Below, one piece after another: positions 1-12,640 of a DNA stretch of 64,000 bases. Position 1 is the first letter of the stretch, and each line of letters starts with the position of its first letter. A program made the translations under genes and the position numbers. Source of the DNA: Delphinus delphis. Its lineage: Eukaryota > Chordata > Mammalia > Artiodactyla > Delphinidae. The stretch lies in contig NC_082687.1 in the NCBI RefSeq assembly GCF_949987515.2, positions 19,886,148-19,950,147 on the forward strand, in the 5' to 3' direction. The notes under the pieces are model-generated. The model did not search any database and had not been told where the DNA came from. It saw only the letters and a list, made by a program, of their open reading frames with translations.

Positions 1-10
1 TGGAGGAATT

Positions 11-184
11 TTTTTTAACATCTTTATTGGAGAATAATTGCTTTACAATGGTTAGTTTCTGCTTTATCACAAAGTGAATCAGCTATACATATACATATAT
101 CCCCATATCCCCTCCCTCTTGCGTTGCCTTCCCACCCTTCCTATCCCACCCCTCTAGGTGGTCACAAAGCACCGAACTGATCCA
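11..184 (-). mobile_element. LINE-1 3' end, severely 5'-truncated
   Basis: Read on the minus strand this is the cetartiodactyl L1 3' UTR end, finishing in the AATAAAGATGTTAAAA polyadenylation region. It is flanked by a 10-bp direct repeat TGGAGGAATT (1-10 and 185-194), the target-site duplication of an ordinary truncated retrotransposition. It lies in SLC39A8 intron 3. Confidence 0.9.
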
Positions 185-540
185 TGGAGGAATTCTGTTG
201 TATATCTTAGTAAATTTGACACTGCGTGCACTTCAGAAATAAATAAGTAAATAATAAAAAGAGTGTAGAAAAATTAAATTTGCCAAATGTGAGACAGAAT
301 AGAGTTGTAAGGCCTTCCGAGGTGTCCCAGAGCTGTCTGAGCACGTCCTGGTGCCTGGCCTCCCAGAATATTAATTTTCTCTCTGACGCTGACTTCCCCT
401 GCAGCTTGGGACAAGTTTCTTCATTTGCTGTGATTCAGCTTTCTCTTATCCAAAACACTATAAACCAGACCATAAAATGCTGCAAGAATTATGGAGGCTT
501 AAAATGTACAAAGTGCTGAAACATTTCAAAGAACCAATTA

Positions 541-747
<207 letters not shown>

Positions 748-1574
748 TCAGAGGGAAAAGAGTAGAAGTTAATTAGAGCATAGGAGCCAAATGACATCTT
801 ACTGTACATTAAGTCTGAAACACATTTCACCTTTAAAAGCTTGAAACAGGTATCCTCTTTAAAACAACGAAAACTTCTCACTGAAAATTACATAGAAAAT
901 TACAGAGAATATAAATATTAATAGTAACACTGCCTATGCTTTCCTCAGTCCTAAGTCATCATTATGGGATTACAGACTTTTATAGCTTGCAGGGAATTTG
1001 AAGAACATCTAGCAGAGTGATCACCCGAGGCCCACAGGCTCCGAGCTACCTAGCTGCATCTGTGGCTCAAAGCCCAGTTTAAAACTAGGCCTTTCAGGGG
1101 ACTAACAGAGGCAGTGTGGGTTTCGGGGAGAAGATATGGGGTGACGAGGGCAAGCAGATGGGTGGGGTTGTTAGCTTCAAGATGACCATAGTTGCTGACA
1201 CTGAGCTCGTCATAATCATTTGTCTGCAGGCCCTGTGGACAGCACCTCCTCCGGGAAGACAGCACCTCAGCCCCCTGCCTGGGCCTCCAGGGAGCCCCAG
1301 TGCAGTGAGCACTCAAGAAGGGAGCACATGGCAGCAGCAGAGAGTGGATATGTTGCACAACTCACCCTACCAGTCTCGGACAAAGGCAACAATATCCCAT
1401 AGGGTGGAGACAGTGGTGAAAAGGGTCATGGAGCATTCTTCATGTCTCCATCCTAGGGCCTGGCCCCCTGGTGGTGCTTAATAAATGTTCCTTAAAATGA
1501 AATGAAGGGATGGCATCCTAAGGTCAATATCTCCCCGGTTATCCTAGAGGGGATGGTTTAAAAACAACATGGGA

Positions 1575-1807
1575 GGGTTTCCCTGGTGGCGCAATGGTTG
1601 AGAGTCCACCTGCCGATGCAGGGGACATGGGTTCGTGCCCCGGTCCGGGAAGATCCCACATGCCGCGGAGCGGCTGGGCCCGTGAGCCATGGCCGCTGAG
1701 CCTGCGCGTCCGGAGCCTGTGCTCCGCAACGGGAGAGGCCACAGCAGTGAGAGGCCTGCGTACCGCAAAAACAAAACAAAACAAAACAAAACAAAACAAA
1801 ACAAAAA
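1575..1807 (+). mobile_element. CHR-type tRNA-derived SINE
   Basis: This is a full-length SINE beginning GGGTTTCCCTGGTGGCGCAA, with the tRNA-Glu-like A/B-box region and a distinctive GC-rich body, ending in an (AAAAC)n tail. The tail is of the AAAAC type rather than pure A. A short direct repeat containing AACATGGGA flanks it. It is antisense to SLC39A8, in intron 2. Confidence 0.93.
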
Positions 1808-2044
1808 CATGGGAATGCGAGTGAAACAGACTGTGAACCGTACAGGGGCAGGTGGCAGTGCAGGCTGAGATACAAACTGCCCCCAGAACTGTGTGACATT
1901 GGCTTTGCCTGCAGCCTCACTGACTGTGCACTAAGGACAGTGTGAAAGGTTAGAAAGCTGCCTCTGCATTGTCACTTCTTTAAAATGCCCACAAAACATT
2001 TTTAAATGTCGGGGCACTTTCCTCATTGACACTGTCAGTGGAGT

Positions 2045-2275
2045 ACGTAGTAACACCAAATGCTTGGAGAGTGTTTGCCATGTGCCGGGCACCATACTAA
2101 GTGACTAACCTGTATTAATTCATTGGATCTTCACAAAACCCTGCGAAGCAAGTACTACTACTACCTCCTTCATGCAGTTGAGGAAACCAAGGTACGTGGA
2201 GTTCAAATCAGCTGCCCAAGTCATGTGAATAGAATGCAAGATTTTGAACCCAGTCTGGCTCCAGGGCCCACATTC
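2045..2275 (-). repeat. MIR SINE
   Basis: The minus strand resembles the MIR core and its 3' half. The plus strand contains diverged forms of the tell-tale segments: the GTGCCAGGCAC-like region, the GAGGAAACcaagg segment and the CCCAGTCTGGCTCCAG-like region. No TSD is readable. Confidence 0.75.
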
Positions 2276-3049
2276 ATTAGCAATATGTTTCATTACCCCT
2301 TAGAGGTAATCTAATTTTTAAAAAGCTCAAGAGACTCAACAAAACTGTGAACATCTTACATTGTGCTTCATGAATACAGGATTGCTCACCATTATTCTTG
2401 TGATTCTAACTACAAATAAGCCATCTTAGCAAACATTTATGGAGCCTAGATTGTAGACCAAACCGTGCTTCCTGCCAACAAGGAGCTTGGACCTTTGGCT
2501 TGGGGACGCTAGAGGGCCCACACATACACAAAGCAAAACAAGGTAGCTTGTGCTGAGTACCACATGAAAAGGACAGATAATACACATTACAATGTTACCA
2601 CAAGAACCATCGCAGCACCGACCATGCCTTTATCTTCTGCAGATACTTTCCTATCAGTTCCAGGCCCCTAACCATGCCCCAGAGTCATCTCACGGGACTC
2701 ACAAAGGTCCACCTCATTCCCATTTCTTTCCTTATCACCTAAAGCAATACTACCCACTCCCCTTAGCATTTCCACTTCGAAGAAGTTCTCAACCCCACCT
2801 CTTCCTCCATGGTATAATCTATGTGTAGTTGCCCTTAAAACAAACAGTCTTCTATCCCATCGCTAGCCTACATGTGTTTATTCATTCAACAAATATTTAT
2901 AATCTAATTAGGTAGACAAGATATATACAAGTTGGAAATTAAAATCGAAATGCAAAGAACTTTTTGAGTACCAAACAGAGGCAAAGCCACCACGCATATT
3001 AAACTCATCAGCTTCCCCTGAGAAATCCTATTTCACTACCCTTGTCCAC

Positions 3050-3745
3050 TGTCTCTGTAAATAGCAGAAACATCAGGATCTCAATGTCTCACTCTCCACA
3101 GTCAATTCCAAAGACAATTAGTGACCAAACTCTATGAATTTTGCTTGAGATATCTCACTCCACGTTCTCCATCCCATCACCTCCCACTTCTCATCTGGTG
3201 CACTGACAGCTTTCTGTCTGGTCTTCCTCCCCCTACTTGACATGGACACCAATCTTATTATCCTAAAACACAGTTCTGATCATCTCGTGCCCCTATTTGC
3301 AGCTGCCCTTCATCAACGGACTGCCACACAATCTCTCCAATGTTACTTACCCCCTTATCAACGTGGCCTTTATGGAAACACAATGTTTTCCAAATATAGA
3401 ATTACCTTTGCACTGTGGTTCTTTATCTGAAAACACCTTTTCTATCTTCATTGCCTGATGAACTTACACACGGCTCTCCAAGCCAATGCAAAGACCTCCT
3501 CCATGAAACTTTTCTGGATTTTCCAGGCAGCAATCACTTGCTCATCAAGTTTCCCACAGTTCTTTGAAGGTATTTGGACCACTTACCATTTCTTGTGTGC
3601 TACCATCATTTTATCACTTATATATTCGTCTACATGATACAAATTATAAGATTTTCAAGGACAGGGGCTATGTTTTATTCTTCCTCAGAGCCTAGAATGT
3701 TGCCCAGCAAATAGCACACATATCTTGATCAATGAATGAATGCCA
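3050..3745 (+). repeat. L2 LINE fragment
   Basis: This is pyrimidine-rich, diverged L2-type sequence. Its end has the characteristic 3' UTR pattern (a GACAGGGGCTATGT-like segment followed by AATGAATGAATG). It is ancient and non-functional. Confidence 0.6.
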
Positions 3746-4114
3746 TATTTTCAAGGTGCAGTCCAGAACTCTGTCAAAAAAATACCAACTCATTTGCTTG
3801 TCCAACATTTCTAACCTTCCTTACTATTATTGTGCACATCAGAACCACTTGGGGAACTGTGGGAGTGGGAACCATCATGCTCCAGGCACACAGCATAGTC
3901 TCCCCTTCTTGCATTGTTAGCACATTATTCAGGAAAAAAAGGTTCATTCATCCACTCAATCTGAGCACCAAAGAATGAATTAGTATAAGAATACTCCTTG
4001 GACCTCTCCATATACACAAAGGACTCCCTCTAATGATCTGTTTCAGAGAAAATCCTTTCTCTCCGCTTCTTAGTGAACTCTGAAGAATTTTAATACATTT
4101 TCAAGGAATATTAG

Positions 4115-4240
4115 TAACAATAGCGAACATTTATTGAATGGCCACAATGTGTTCAGATTCTTCTAAGAACTTCACCTGTTTAAGCAAATTTAATTCTCCT
4201 ATTTCATAGAGTTTTTAGAAGAATTGAAATAAAACCAGTT
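4115..4240 (-). repeat. MIR or L2-related fragment
   Basis: This is a short antisense remnant. It starts with the AACATTTATTGAATGgccac pattern typical of MIR/L2 3' ends and is followed by a degraded MIR core. It is weakly supported. Confidence 0.45.
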
Positions 4241-4354
4241 AATTCAGACCCTGTAATATAGTAACTCTTCAATAAATGCCATTATATATATTTTTTAAGT
4301 TAGTAAGTAGACATCATGTAAATTTTAGTTCATTTCTCTCACTGTTATACAATG

Positions 4355-4490
4355 AAAGATCAGCAAACCAGGAATCAGGAGCCCTGGGCTCTCATCCCCC
4401 CTCAGGTATGTACCTAGAGGAAGCCATTTAACCTCTCTGGAACATAGACTTATGTCATCAACTGTATTACAGAGTTGGACAGTGTGATTT
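4355..4490 (+). repeat. MIR SINE fragment
   Basis: The segment retains GGAGCCCTGGGCTCTCATCC and the AAGCCATTTAACCTCTCTGG motif of the MIR core, on the plus strand. Confidence 0.7.
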
Positions 4491-5019
4491 TCAGGGATAC
4501 TATTAAGGATAAGATACTATTACTCTTATCTGTTATTTGAACTGAATGGTATTCTGTGATCTTAAAAAAAAAAAATGAGGCAACTTTGGACCATTAACTT
4601 ATTGCTAAAATGTAATTAATCTCCTAGAGAATTTAATTTACCATCAGTTTATTGCACTCATCAATATGAGTTTATAAAGTACCTGAGAGGCAATTTCAAA
4701 ATCACAAACTGTAAGGTCTCAGGTAAGTGAGATTCTTTTATCTGCCCATTGAAATATCAGAGTTTGGCTTGCTTTTATTTTGGTTTTCCATTCCCTTGAA
4801 TGAGCTCAAAACTGACTCTATATTAAGTGAACTATTATATAAAGAATCCAGGGCATTTCATTGTTTAAAATATCATTTAAAATAGCAAATATCTAGAAAA
4901 AATATTTGTTTGAACAATGAGCTCTGAAATTATTGTTACTCACAAAATCTCTAATTGTATTGATAAATTATGGTTGGTAATTTCTATTCTTTGTATATGT
5001 AAATATAGAATACAAAAGA

Positions 5020-5240
5020 GAACATGGGTTCTGAAGCTGAGACAGCCTGGGTTTGAACCTGGCTCTACCACGTACAAGCTGTATAAATCTTGAGCAAATG
5101 ACTTTGAACTCTCTGCACCTCAGTGTACTTGGCTGTAAAATGGGAATAGTTGTTCCATCATACAGTTGTGCAAAGATTAATTGAGTTAACATATGAAAGA
5201 ACTTGGAAAAGTATCGGTTATAGAAAGGACTACATAAAAG
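5020..5240 (+). repeat. MIR SINE
   Basis: This is a well-preserved MIR. It has CAGCCTGGGTTTGAACCTGG, CTCTACCAC, the GTAAAATGGGAATA segment, and the tail region through GATTAATTGAGTTAACATATG. Confidence 0.88.
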
Positions 5241-5341
5241 TTGGCTGTTGTTGTTATTTTTGTCTTTGTTGTTACCCCTTTTATTCATATATCGTGAGAT
5301 TAAAATGCTCATATATACACAAAGGAATCCAAAAGTTAGTA

Positions 5342-5406
5342 TCGGGCTGCCCAAAAAGTTCGTTCAGGTTTTTCATGTTACAGAACAAACTTTTCGGCCA
5401 GCCCAA
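5342..5406. mobile_element. Mariner MITE
   Basis: This 65-bp element has near-matching inverted ends: TCGGGCTGCCCAAAAAGTTC at the left and the complement of TTGGGCTGGCCGAAAAGTTT at the right. It is flanked by TA on both sides (5340-5341 and 5407-5408), the target-site duplication of Tc1/mariner elements. It matches the small non-autonomous mariner copies common in cetartiodactyl genomes. Confidence 0.88.
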
Positions 5407-5769
5407 TAAAACAGGCACTCCCTTTGTTGAGGCTTCCCTTTTCTTCTTCATCTTTCCTCTCTTTATATTCTCCATCTATATTCACGTTAGATGTGCTCAC
5501 TCAGACCAGTGGCTCCAAACACCATCTCTGAGATGACAAATTTCCAGCCTCCACTATTCTCTGAAATCCAAGTATGCGTGTGCCGCTGCCCACTGGACAC
5601 GCCCCCTTGTGGGTCTACATCGACATCTTGGACTAACCACACCAAAAATTATACTCTTGGTCCTCACCACTCGCTTCCTCCACAACAAAGTGCTCCTTCC
5701 CCAGTCTTGTCCATCCCAGGATATGGTGCAACCATCTATGCAGTTTCTCTGGCTTAAACTTGGATTCAT

Positions 5770-6525
5770 CTTTCCCTCCCACACATCCAGTGCAGAGGCG
5801 AACCACATTAGCACAGTCTCCAAAATCCATCCTGAATCTGACCAGATCTCCTTACTCCTCCACTCCCACCTTAGACCAAGCCCCCGTCAAGCTGAGCACC
5901 AGCCCTGGCCGTAGTCCCCGGACCCATCTCCTTGCTTCTACTCTTGCCCCTTCACAATTTATTCTTCAAACTGCAGGTAGAATCATCTTTCACAAATCCA
6001 AATAAAATCACATCACTCCCCTGTTTAGGACCCTACAGTGTCTTCATACCACATTCAGAATAAAATTCAATCAGTTTACCACACCGTACAAGCCCTCCCT
6101 TTCTGGCCCCTGGCTACCATCTCCTACTCTGCTTCCCGCTCACTGTGCTCCAGACACACATGCTTTCTCGCTGTCCCTTACACATGTCAAGCTCATCCCC
6201 AAGCTTATGCTGCTGTTCCCTAGACCAAGAATGCTGTCCCCCAGAGAAGATCTAGCCATGGCCCTCTCCCTCTCCTCAGTCAGGACTCTGTTCAAATGTA
6301 ATCTCATCAGAGAGGCCTCCCTTGACCCATCTAAAATCACACTCACCCACCATCTCCTATCCTTTACCTACTTTATTTTCTTCATAGCATTTATCACTCT
6401 GAAATTATATAATTTATTTGCTTGTTTGTATAAATGTTTCCTATTTCTTTTCTTCGCTACATTGTAAGCCCTAAGAGGGCAGGGAATTTTTCTTCTTGTT
6501 CACTACTGAATGCTTAATACACAGA
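5770..6525 (+). repeat. L2 LINE 3' region
   Basis: This long L2 fragment includes the typical 3' blocks: CCCTGTTTAGGACCCT, the CCCTCCCTTTCTGGCCCCTG segment, GAGAGGCCTCCCTTGACC, and the end AGGGCAGGGAATTTTT. It contains multiple stops in every frame and has no coding capacity. Confidence 0.85.
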
Positions 6526-7239
6526 AAATAAAGGAACCAAAAAAATGAGAATTAAAATACTCATGTGGGGCAGGTAGCAATTTGGGAATACCAAGAAATT
6601 GCCCCTCAGCAACTGATCTATCTCATTGGTGAAAGAACTCTTCTACCTGTTTAATTAAGTATGTGGACTATACAGTAAGAATACACTTACTTTCTTATAT
6701 TTAAAAATTTCTTTACAATACCTATGGCAACACCACTAAAGGCACTTAAAAGAGTCACTGGCATTTCTTTTATTTATGAAAATTAAAGCAGTAATAACTC
6801 AGTACCTTAAGATTTAATCTAGAACCACACTAGTTTCCTTATCTCTTTACTGACAATGACAGATAAATTGACAGGTTTTAAAATAATATAAGTACAACAT
6901 AATGGAAATTGATCAATTATGACCCAAATAGTGAATGTGCCATCCCATATACACAACATAAAACATGTATTGCTTAAAATCAAGGACTGAATTGTATAAA
7001 ATTTTCCATTGGTACCAAGTAAAATTTTGACTCCATAAATAAAAGAGCATAACTTCTGAAGCTTAAATGAGTTCTAATGATATTTATTCTAAAGACTTCC
7101 AGAATATAAGTATTTTTTTACCAAGGGATTCTACGTAGATTAATTAAGAGCAATAAAGCAGAAAAAGAAGCATCTTAATTTCATTTTAGACTAGCTCACA
7201 GAGTTTTCAAACAAATGGGAGAAAAAGCTTGCAACATAC

Positions 7240-7402
7240 CCTCTGAAAGACTTGGTTTTGTTTTGTGTTTGGGCCGATCATCGCAAGGGTGAAAGTTCAA
7301 TTGCTGTAAGACTGCTGGACAGATGACAGAGAAGTCTGAGCTGGTGATCTGTGTAGCATTTGAAAATCCATGAAGGGAAAAGATCTCTTCCGCCGATAAA
7401 CA
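7240..7402 (-). CDS. SLC39A8: SLC39A8 (ZIP8) coding exon 2, residues 74-127 plus one base
   Basis: This exon encodes the remainder of the extracellular N-terminal domain of ZIP8, starting [20 protein letters not shown] and ending KPSLSE plus the first base of a valine codon. It is 163 nt. On the minus strand it is preceded by a pyrimidine tract and a TTTCAG acceptor (AG at 7404-7403) and followed by donor GTATGT from 7239. The frame joins exon 1 in phase 0 and exon 3 in phase 1 without a shift. Visible features are a sequon NAT at about residue 88 and two further cysteines (residues 101 and 113) besides the opening C74, likely structural in the ectodomain. A basic, histidine-containing linker (RPKHKTKPS) runs to the first helix. 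A full-length CHR-type SINE and a 3' L1 fragment lie only 115 to 490 bp upstream of its acceptor in intron 1. Confidence 0.96.
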
Positions 7403-7516
7403 CTGAAATAGAAGAAACAAAGTAACCATATATGTGTCAACAGAGTAAAAGGCTGCAAGCAAAGATACTGTAAAGAGGCATGGACTACTTCCTCTAGACA
7501 CACAACACTACCTCTT

Positions 7517-7860
7517 TTTTTTTTTAATTTATTTATTTTTGGCTGCGTTGGGTCTTTGTTGCTGCGCATGGGCTTTCTCTAGTTGCGGCGAGTGGGGGCT
7601 ACTCTTTGTTGCGGTGTGCAGGCTTCTCATTGCAGTGGCTTCTCCTGTTGTGGAGCACGGGCTCTAGGCGTGTGGGCTCAGTAGTTGTGGCATGAGGGCT
7701 TCAGTAGTTGTGGCTCACAGGCTCTAGAGCACAGGCTCAATAGTTGTGGCGCACAGGCTTAGTTGCTCCGCAGCATGTGGGATCTTCCCAGACCAGGTCT
7801 GGAACCCATGTCCCCTGCCTTGGCAGGCGGATTCTTAACCATTGCGCCAACAGGGAAGCC
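7517..7860 (-). mobile_element. Long CHR-family SINE (about 344 bp) near exon 2
   Basis: On the minus strand this starts GGGCTTCCCTGTTGGCGCAA and has the longer body with repeated 'caac-ta-gcc' units and an A/T-rich tail. That form is distinct from the 210-bp SINEs elsewhere in the window. A perfect 14-bp TSD, CAACACTACCTCTT, flanks it at 7503-7516 and 7861-7874. It lies sense to SLC39A8, about 115 bp upstream of the exon 2 acceptor. Confidence 0.92.
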
Positions 7861-7892
7861 CAACACTACCTCTTCTACAAAAAGTCACTATA

Positions 7893-8450
7893 AAAATGTA
7901 TCAACAGATGAATGGATAAAGAAGATGTGGTACATATATACAATGGAATATTACTCAGCCATAAAAAGAAATGAAATTGAGTTATTTGTAGTGAGGTGGA
8001 TGGACCTAGAGTCTGTCATACAGAGTGAAGTAAGTCAGGAAGAGAAAAATAAATACAGTATGCTAACTCATATATATGGAATCTTAAAAAAAAATGGTTC
8101 TGAAGAACCTAGCGGCAGGACAGGAATAAAGATGCAGATGTAGAGAATGGCCTTGAGGACACGGGGTGGGGGAAGGGTAAGCTGGGACGAAGTGAGAGAG
8201 TGGCATGGACATATATACATTACCAAATGTAAAATAGTTAGTGGGAAGCAGCTGCATAGCACAGGGAGACCAGCTGCATGCTCTGTGACCACCTAGAAGG
8301 GTGGGATAGGGAGGGTCAGAGGGAGATGCAAGAGGGAGGAGATATGAGGATGCATGTATATGTATAGCTGATTCACTTTGCTATAAAGCAGAAACTAACA
8401 CACCATTGTAAAGCAATTATACTCCAATAAAAATGTTAAAAAATATATAT
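7893..8450 (+). mobile_element. LINE-1 3' end, 5'-truncated
   Basis: The element contains the end of L1 ORF2 (residual reading such as [11 protein letters not shown]) and the complete 3' UTR, finishing ACTCCAATAAAAATGTTAAA. It belongs to the same L1 family as the copy at 15068-15980. The ORF over 7763-8143 is a chimera of SINE and this fragment. Confidence 0.9.
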
Positions 8451-9133
8451 TATCAGTGGACCAACACCAATTCACACAAAGAGCTTTAAAACAATTCTAT
8501 GTCCTCAATCTCCCATCTCTGTTTTTCCTCAGTTTGAATAGGTATTTTGTGGAGGCTATTGGAATACCTCTGTATACCGTTTCTTGTAGACAAACACACC
8601 TGGTTCCCTTACAACTTCATGGTTAAGAAGTTCATCCATCCTGGACTGCAATAATAATCTCAATACATAAAAGTTGTTTTAAAATATAGAAGTGAGAGAG
8701 AGACAATTTGTCTTTAGAACAAATTGTTGCTTGCTAAAATATCTATTATTCTCAATGATGGCGGGTAGCTTTTCTATATTACAATATTTCTATATTATAA
8801 TGGTGCTAGGCTGTTTAGAAGTTCATTTAACTGTTAATAAGGAATAGACTCTGCATTAGAAAAAAGTTCTCTGCAGAAATAACATTTTAAAAGTACCGTT
8901 TTACTCTTGGGCATATTTTAACTGTAAACTTTCTTCTATATACTTGCATTATTAAGAAGACTATAAAAGAAATTAAATGTGTTACTACTGCTAATAAATG
9001 TTATAAGAATTATAGAGTATGAAAAATACCCATTCACTCAAAGAAAAACGTCTATCTTTAATAACTGCAAAGAACGTTTCTTTGCATACTTCAGCCAATA
9101 TTTAAACCCCACTAAGACCTTAGCTTTGTACTC

Positions 9134-9475
9134 TAGACTGGATTGTGTCCTCCGCAAACGTATATATTGAAGCTCTAACCCCCAATGTGATGATATTTGG
9201 TTATGGGGCCTTTGGAAAGTAATTAGGGTCAGATAAAGTCATGAGGGGGAGGCCCTGCTCCAACTGGATTAGTGGCTTCATAAGAAGAGACACCTTGTCT
9301 TAAGCAGCCATCTGCAATCCAAGGAGAGAGCTCTTACCGGACACCAACCCTTCTGGCACCTTGATCTTGGACTTGCAGTCTCCAGTCTGTGAGAAAATAA
9401 ATTTCTCTTGTTTGAGCCACCCAGGCTACAGTATTTTGTTATGGGAGCCCAAAGTCACTGACACACTATGAACCG
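9134..9475 (+). repeat. MaLR solo LTR (MLT1-type)
   Basis: This is an ERVL-MaLR LTR. It runs from a diverged 'actggattgtgtcc' start through TTCATAAGAAGAG, CACCTTGATCTTGGACTTGC, the AATAAATTTCTCTTGTTT signal and a GCCACCCAGG tail. No internal retroviral sequence adjoins it. Confidence 0.85.
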
Positions 9476-9970
9476 TACCAAGAACTCAAAAGTTGTTGTT
9501 AACTGTTTCATCATAAAGTGCTGTAATTCCCCTCACAACAGAAACAATCAAATGAAAAATGTAAGATTTGGTAAAAGATCACTACTGATTATGAAGGAAA
9601 GATGAAAAACATCAAATACATCAAATTGTATGGAGTTGTCAAAAGGTAAGACTTCAGTTGCCTTAAAGAAAATGCACACGTACACACCATTTTTGTAACA
9701 TCTAAGAATGTGCCTAAAACTGTTCTTTACTGAACCTAAACTCTCCTTTGGGTTCGTGACAATGATAGCTGTGTGCCATCCCTAGAATAGGAGACAACAC
9801 TCAATGCTCTGTTAACAGTCTTCCCTAAGACCAAGAATAAGGGATAATGAACCAATGGAGGGAGAAAATAGCTTGATAGCCAATGGAGGGAGAGAAAGTG
9901 GGTATAGTTTATTCATTACTGTGAAGACACCCAGAAGCATAAATGCTAGGCTCAAAAATTACAGAGTCCA

Positions 9971-10094
9971 GGGAATTCCCTGGTGGTCCAGTGGTTAGGA
10001 CTCCGTGCTTTCACTGCTGAGGGCCCAGGTTCAATCTCTGGTTGGGGAACTAAGATTCCCGCAAGCTGTGCAGCGCTGCCAAAAAAAATAAAAT
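9971..10094 (+). mobile_element. Short tRNA-Glu-derived SINE (Bov-tA/CHR-like)
   Basis: The copy begins GGGAATTCCCTGGTGGTCCA and is only about 124 bp, consisting of the tRNA-related part and a short tail. It is flanked by a perfect 16-bp TSD, AAAATTACAGAGTCCA, at 9955-9970 and 10095-10110. Confidence 0.93.
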
Positions 10095-10854
10095 AAAATT
10101 ACAGAGTCCATGTGGCTCGACTGCCCCACTGCATGATTCCAGGAATAAATAGGTGTAGAAGTGAAAATACAAAGCAGCACTGTTTCCCTGCAAGGAAGTT
10201 CCTCCAACTCCAAAATAGGAGGAAAACGGATGCTGCCCATAGATAATTTGCAAAAGTCTTCTCAGAATGAACAATCTAAGACTTCGTAAAACTTGATGAC
10301 TGTTAAGCAGTTCCTTTTAGACTCTAATTGTGACCCATTAGCGGATCAGAAAATCCACTTACAACATCACAGAGAGCATTTTATCAGTAAGTAAAAAACA
10401 ATGTAATAGCAACTACAGAGTGTATCACACATAACAGAAGTATTGCTTAGTCAAACTTTTGCTTCAGTTACACTTTATACATACCATGCACATGTATACT
10501 GGACCACAATATAAAGTTCATTTTTTACTATAAGTGGCAGTCAAGAGTTTTCAAGTCACTATCCTTAAGGATACCCAGACTGCCCATTGTACATCATTAA
10601 AGACACTGTCCTACATACAGTTAGGGGAAAAAAAAAAAAAACCAATGCAATCAAGGAACACATACTCAATATTGAAAGATAGCTGAGAGTCTTGATGATC
10701 TGTTCAGAAAGAACAAAAAGGTACAGAGATGACAGAACTCTAGGCCTTGCTTTATGATTTTAGAATGAGGATGGACTACTAACAGTGTGACAAAACTGAA
10801 TTAACGACAGGCCTGCCTTATTTAAATTAGCGATCTACCTTCAGAAAACAAACA

Positions 10855-11130
10855 GAGGTTGCCAGAAAGGGGGCTGGGGGGGCGTGAATTAGATGTAGGG
10901 GATTAAGAGGTACAAACTTCCAGTTATGAAATAAATTAGCCATGGGGTTGTAATATACAACATAAGGAACATGGTCAATAATATTGTAATAACTTTGTGT
11001 GGGGACAGATAGTTACTACTTATCAAGGTGATCATTTTATAATGTCTACAAATGTCAAATCACTACATAGGACACCTAAAACTAACATAATATTGTACGT
11101 CAACTATATTTTAATTTAAAAAATAAATAA
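10855..11130 (+). repeat. L1M 3' end
   Basis: This is a diverged L1 3' UTR. It starts in the GTTGCCAGAAAGGGG region and ends CGTCAACTATATTTTAATTT followed by an A-rich tail. Confidence 0.8.
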
Positions 11131-11504
11131 AAATAAAGGAGTGAAGTTATGAGTGAAAATTAATTAATTAGTTTCATTAAATAGCTATCTACCAGCAAGT
11201 GGAACGCAAATAGTTTTATACTGCACCCTATTTGGCTTTAAACAATACTGATTTTTATTGTGCTTTGATTTAACAGAGTTGAACCTGACACAAAGAAAGC
11301 AGTTGTCTAAGAAAGGGCAGTGCTTCCCAGAGCAGAGACAAACAGGATGAGCGCCCAGGGCCTGAACAGTGAGGACGGGGGAAGGTTGAATGATTAGGGC
11401 AAATTCCTCCCTCAACATTTTATACAGTGGAAATCTGCTTATAATAAATGCCAAGGAGCTAGGCAAGATTTGAGATTACACAGTGTAGATAATTACACAG
11501 GCTC

Positions 11505-11958
11505 TCTACTTAACTAAACTTTAGTCAGGTTCTTCTAAGTCCTCTAGGCTTCGGCCTTGCATCCATCCTTGTAGGGCTGGCACTGCCCAGTTTTAGCAAG
11601 AATCCTGCCAAGTCTGTTTAGAGAGAACCCCCTAGCCTTAATACTTGATATTATCTTAATATCCTCAATGTCTGGTCAAGTTCTTCATTCCTCACCCTGA
11701 TATCTGATTACCCTGGCTTCAGCAGGAATCCTGTTAGGTCTATTTAACCAAACTCCCTCCCTACCCCTGATGTTTCCTCTTAGTAACTTCCCATCCACTG
11801 ACCCCCACTCTGTTCCTTGGCTATACATCCCCACTTGTCCATGATGTATTCAGAACTGAGCCCAGTTCTATACTGAGGTCCCTTTTCCCCTACTGCAATA
11901 GTTCTTGAATAAAATCTGTTTTTATTACCTTACTGTCAGACTCTGGTTTTCTTTAACA
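11505..11958 (+). repeat. Probable solo LTR, unclassified
   Basis: The block has LTR-like organisation. It is C/T-rich, with an AATAAAATCTG polyadenylation-like signal near 11908 and an end reading TTACTGTCAGACTCTGGTTT. Two related internal segments ('agcaagaatcctgccaagtc' near 11600 and 'agcaggaatcctgttaggtc' near 11720) suggest an old internal duplication. Family not recognised. Confidence 0.45.
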
Positions 11959-12004
11959 ATACCAAGTATAATAACCATGTAATTATACTACACATCACAT
12001 AAAT

Positions 12005-12640
12005 TCTTTCCTTCATTCAACAAGTATTTACTGCATCATAAAATTCTGTGTATGACATTGATGGAAGGAGTGGAAGGTGGAGGGTGACAACAGAGAAAGA
12101 AATAGTACAGAGAAAAATAAGTCGTCATACCTTCCATCAAGAAACCAAAATAATTTCAGCAGAAGAAATCAGATACACCAGTATCTATAAAACCAGAGAG
12201 AAGGTGATAAAGTAATTATAAAGAACTATGAGAGTTCATATGAAGCAGAAATAATATGCAGAGGAAACAGTCATAAACGACTTTGAGGTTAGAATTCCGG
12301 GAAAGTAGAAAGAGGATATTGCTACTGGTGTGATTAGAGAACCTAGGAAAAGAAAGGCATTTCGGAGGATGGTGGCAAGTTTCATTTTAGACATTTAAAG
12401 TTGCAGTGGTGCCTGTGGGACACCGGATGGAAATGATGAGTGAGCTTTCTCTGAGACAGCTAGAGGCCGGAGAGAAGGATGTGGCTGTCTTCTGTAAGGA
12501 GATAGCAGTTAAGTGGGAGTGGAGGAGATCATCAGGAGAGAGAGTACAGAAAGAGGAAAGAAACTTTGGGAATACACATATAATTTGTGCAAAAGCAGGA
12601 AAGGGAGCCAGAAAATAAGACAGAGCGAGAAAAGCCCAAA
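12005..12640 (-). repeat. L2 LINE fragment, antisense
   Basis: The left end carries the TTCATTCAACAAGTATTTACT hallmark. The segment near 12500 (GGAGATAGCAGTTAAGTGGG) matches antisense L2 3' sequence. It explains the short ORFs here. Confidence 0.7.

Noticed and set aside
7763..8143. 126-codon plus-strand frame in intron 1
   Set aside because: It begins in an antisense SINE and ends in an L1 fragment, a chance fusion of two repeats.
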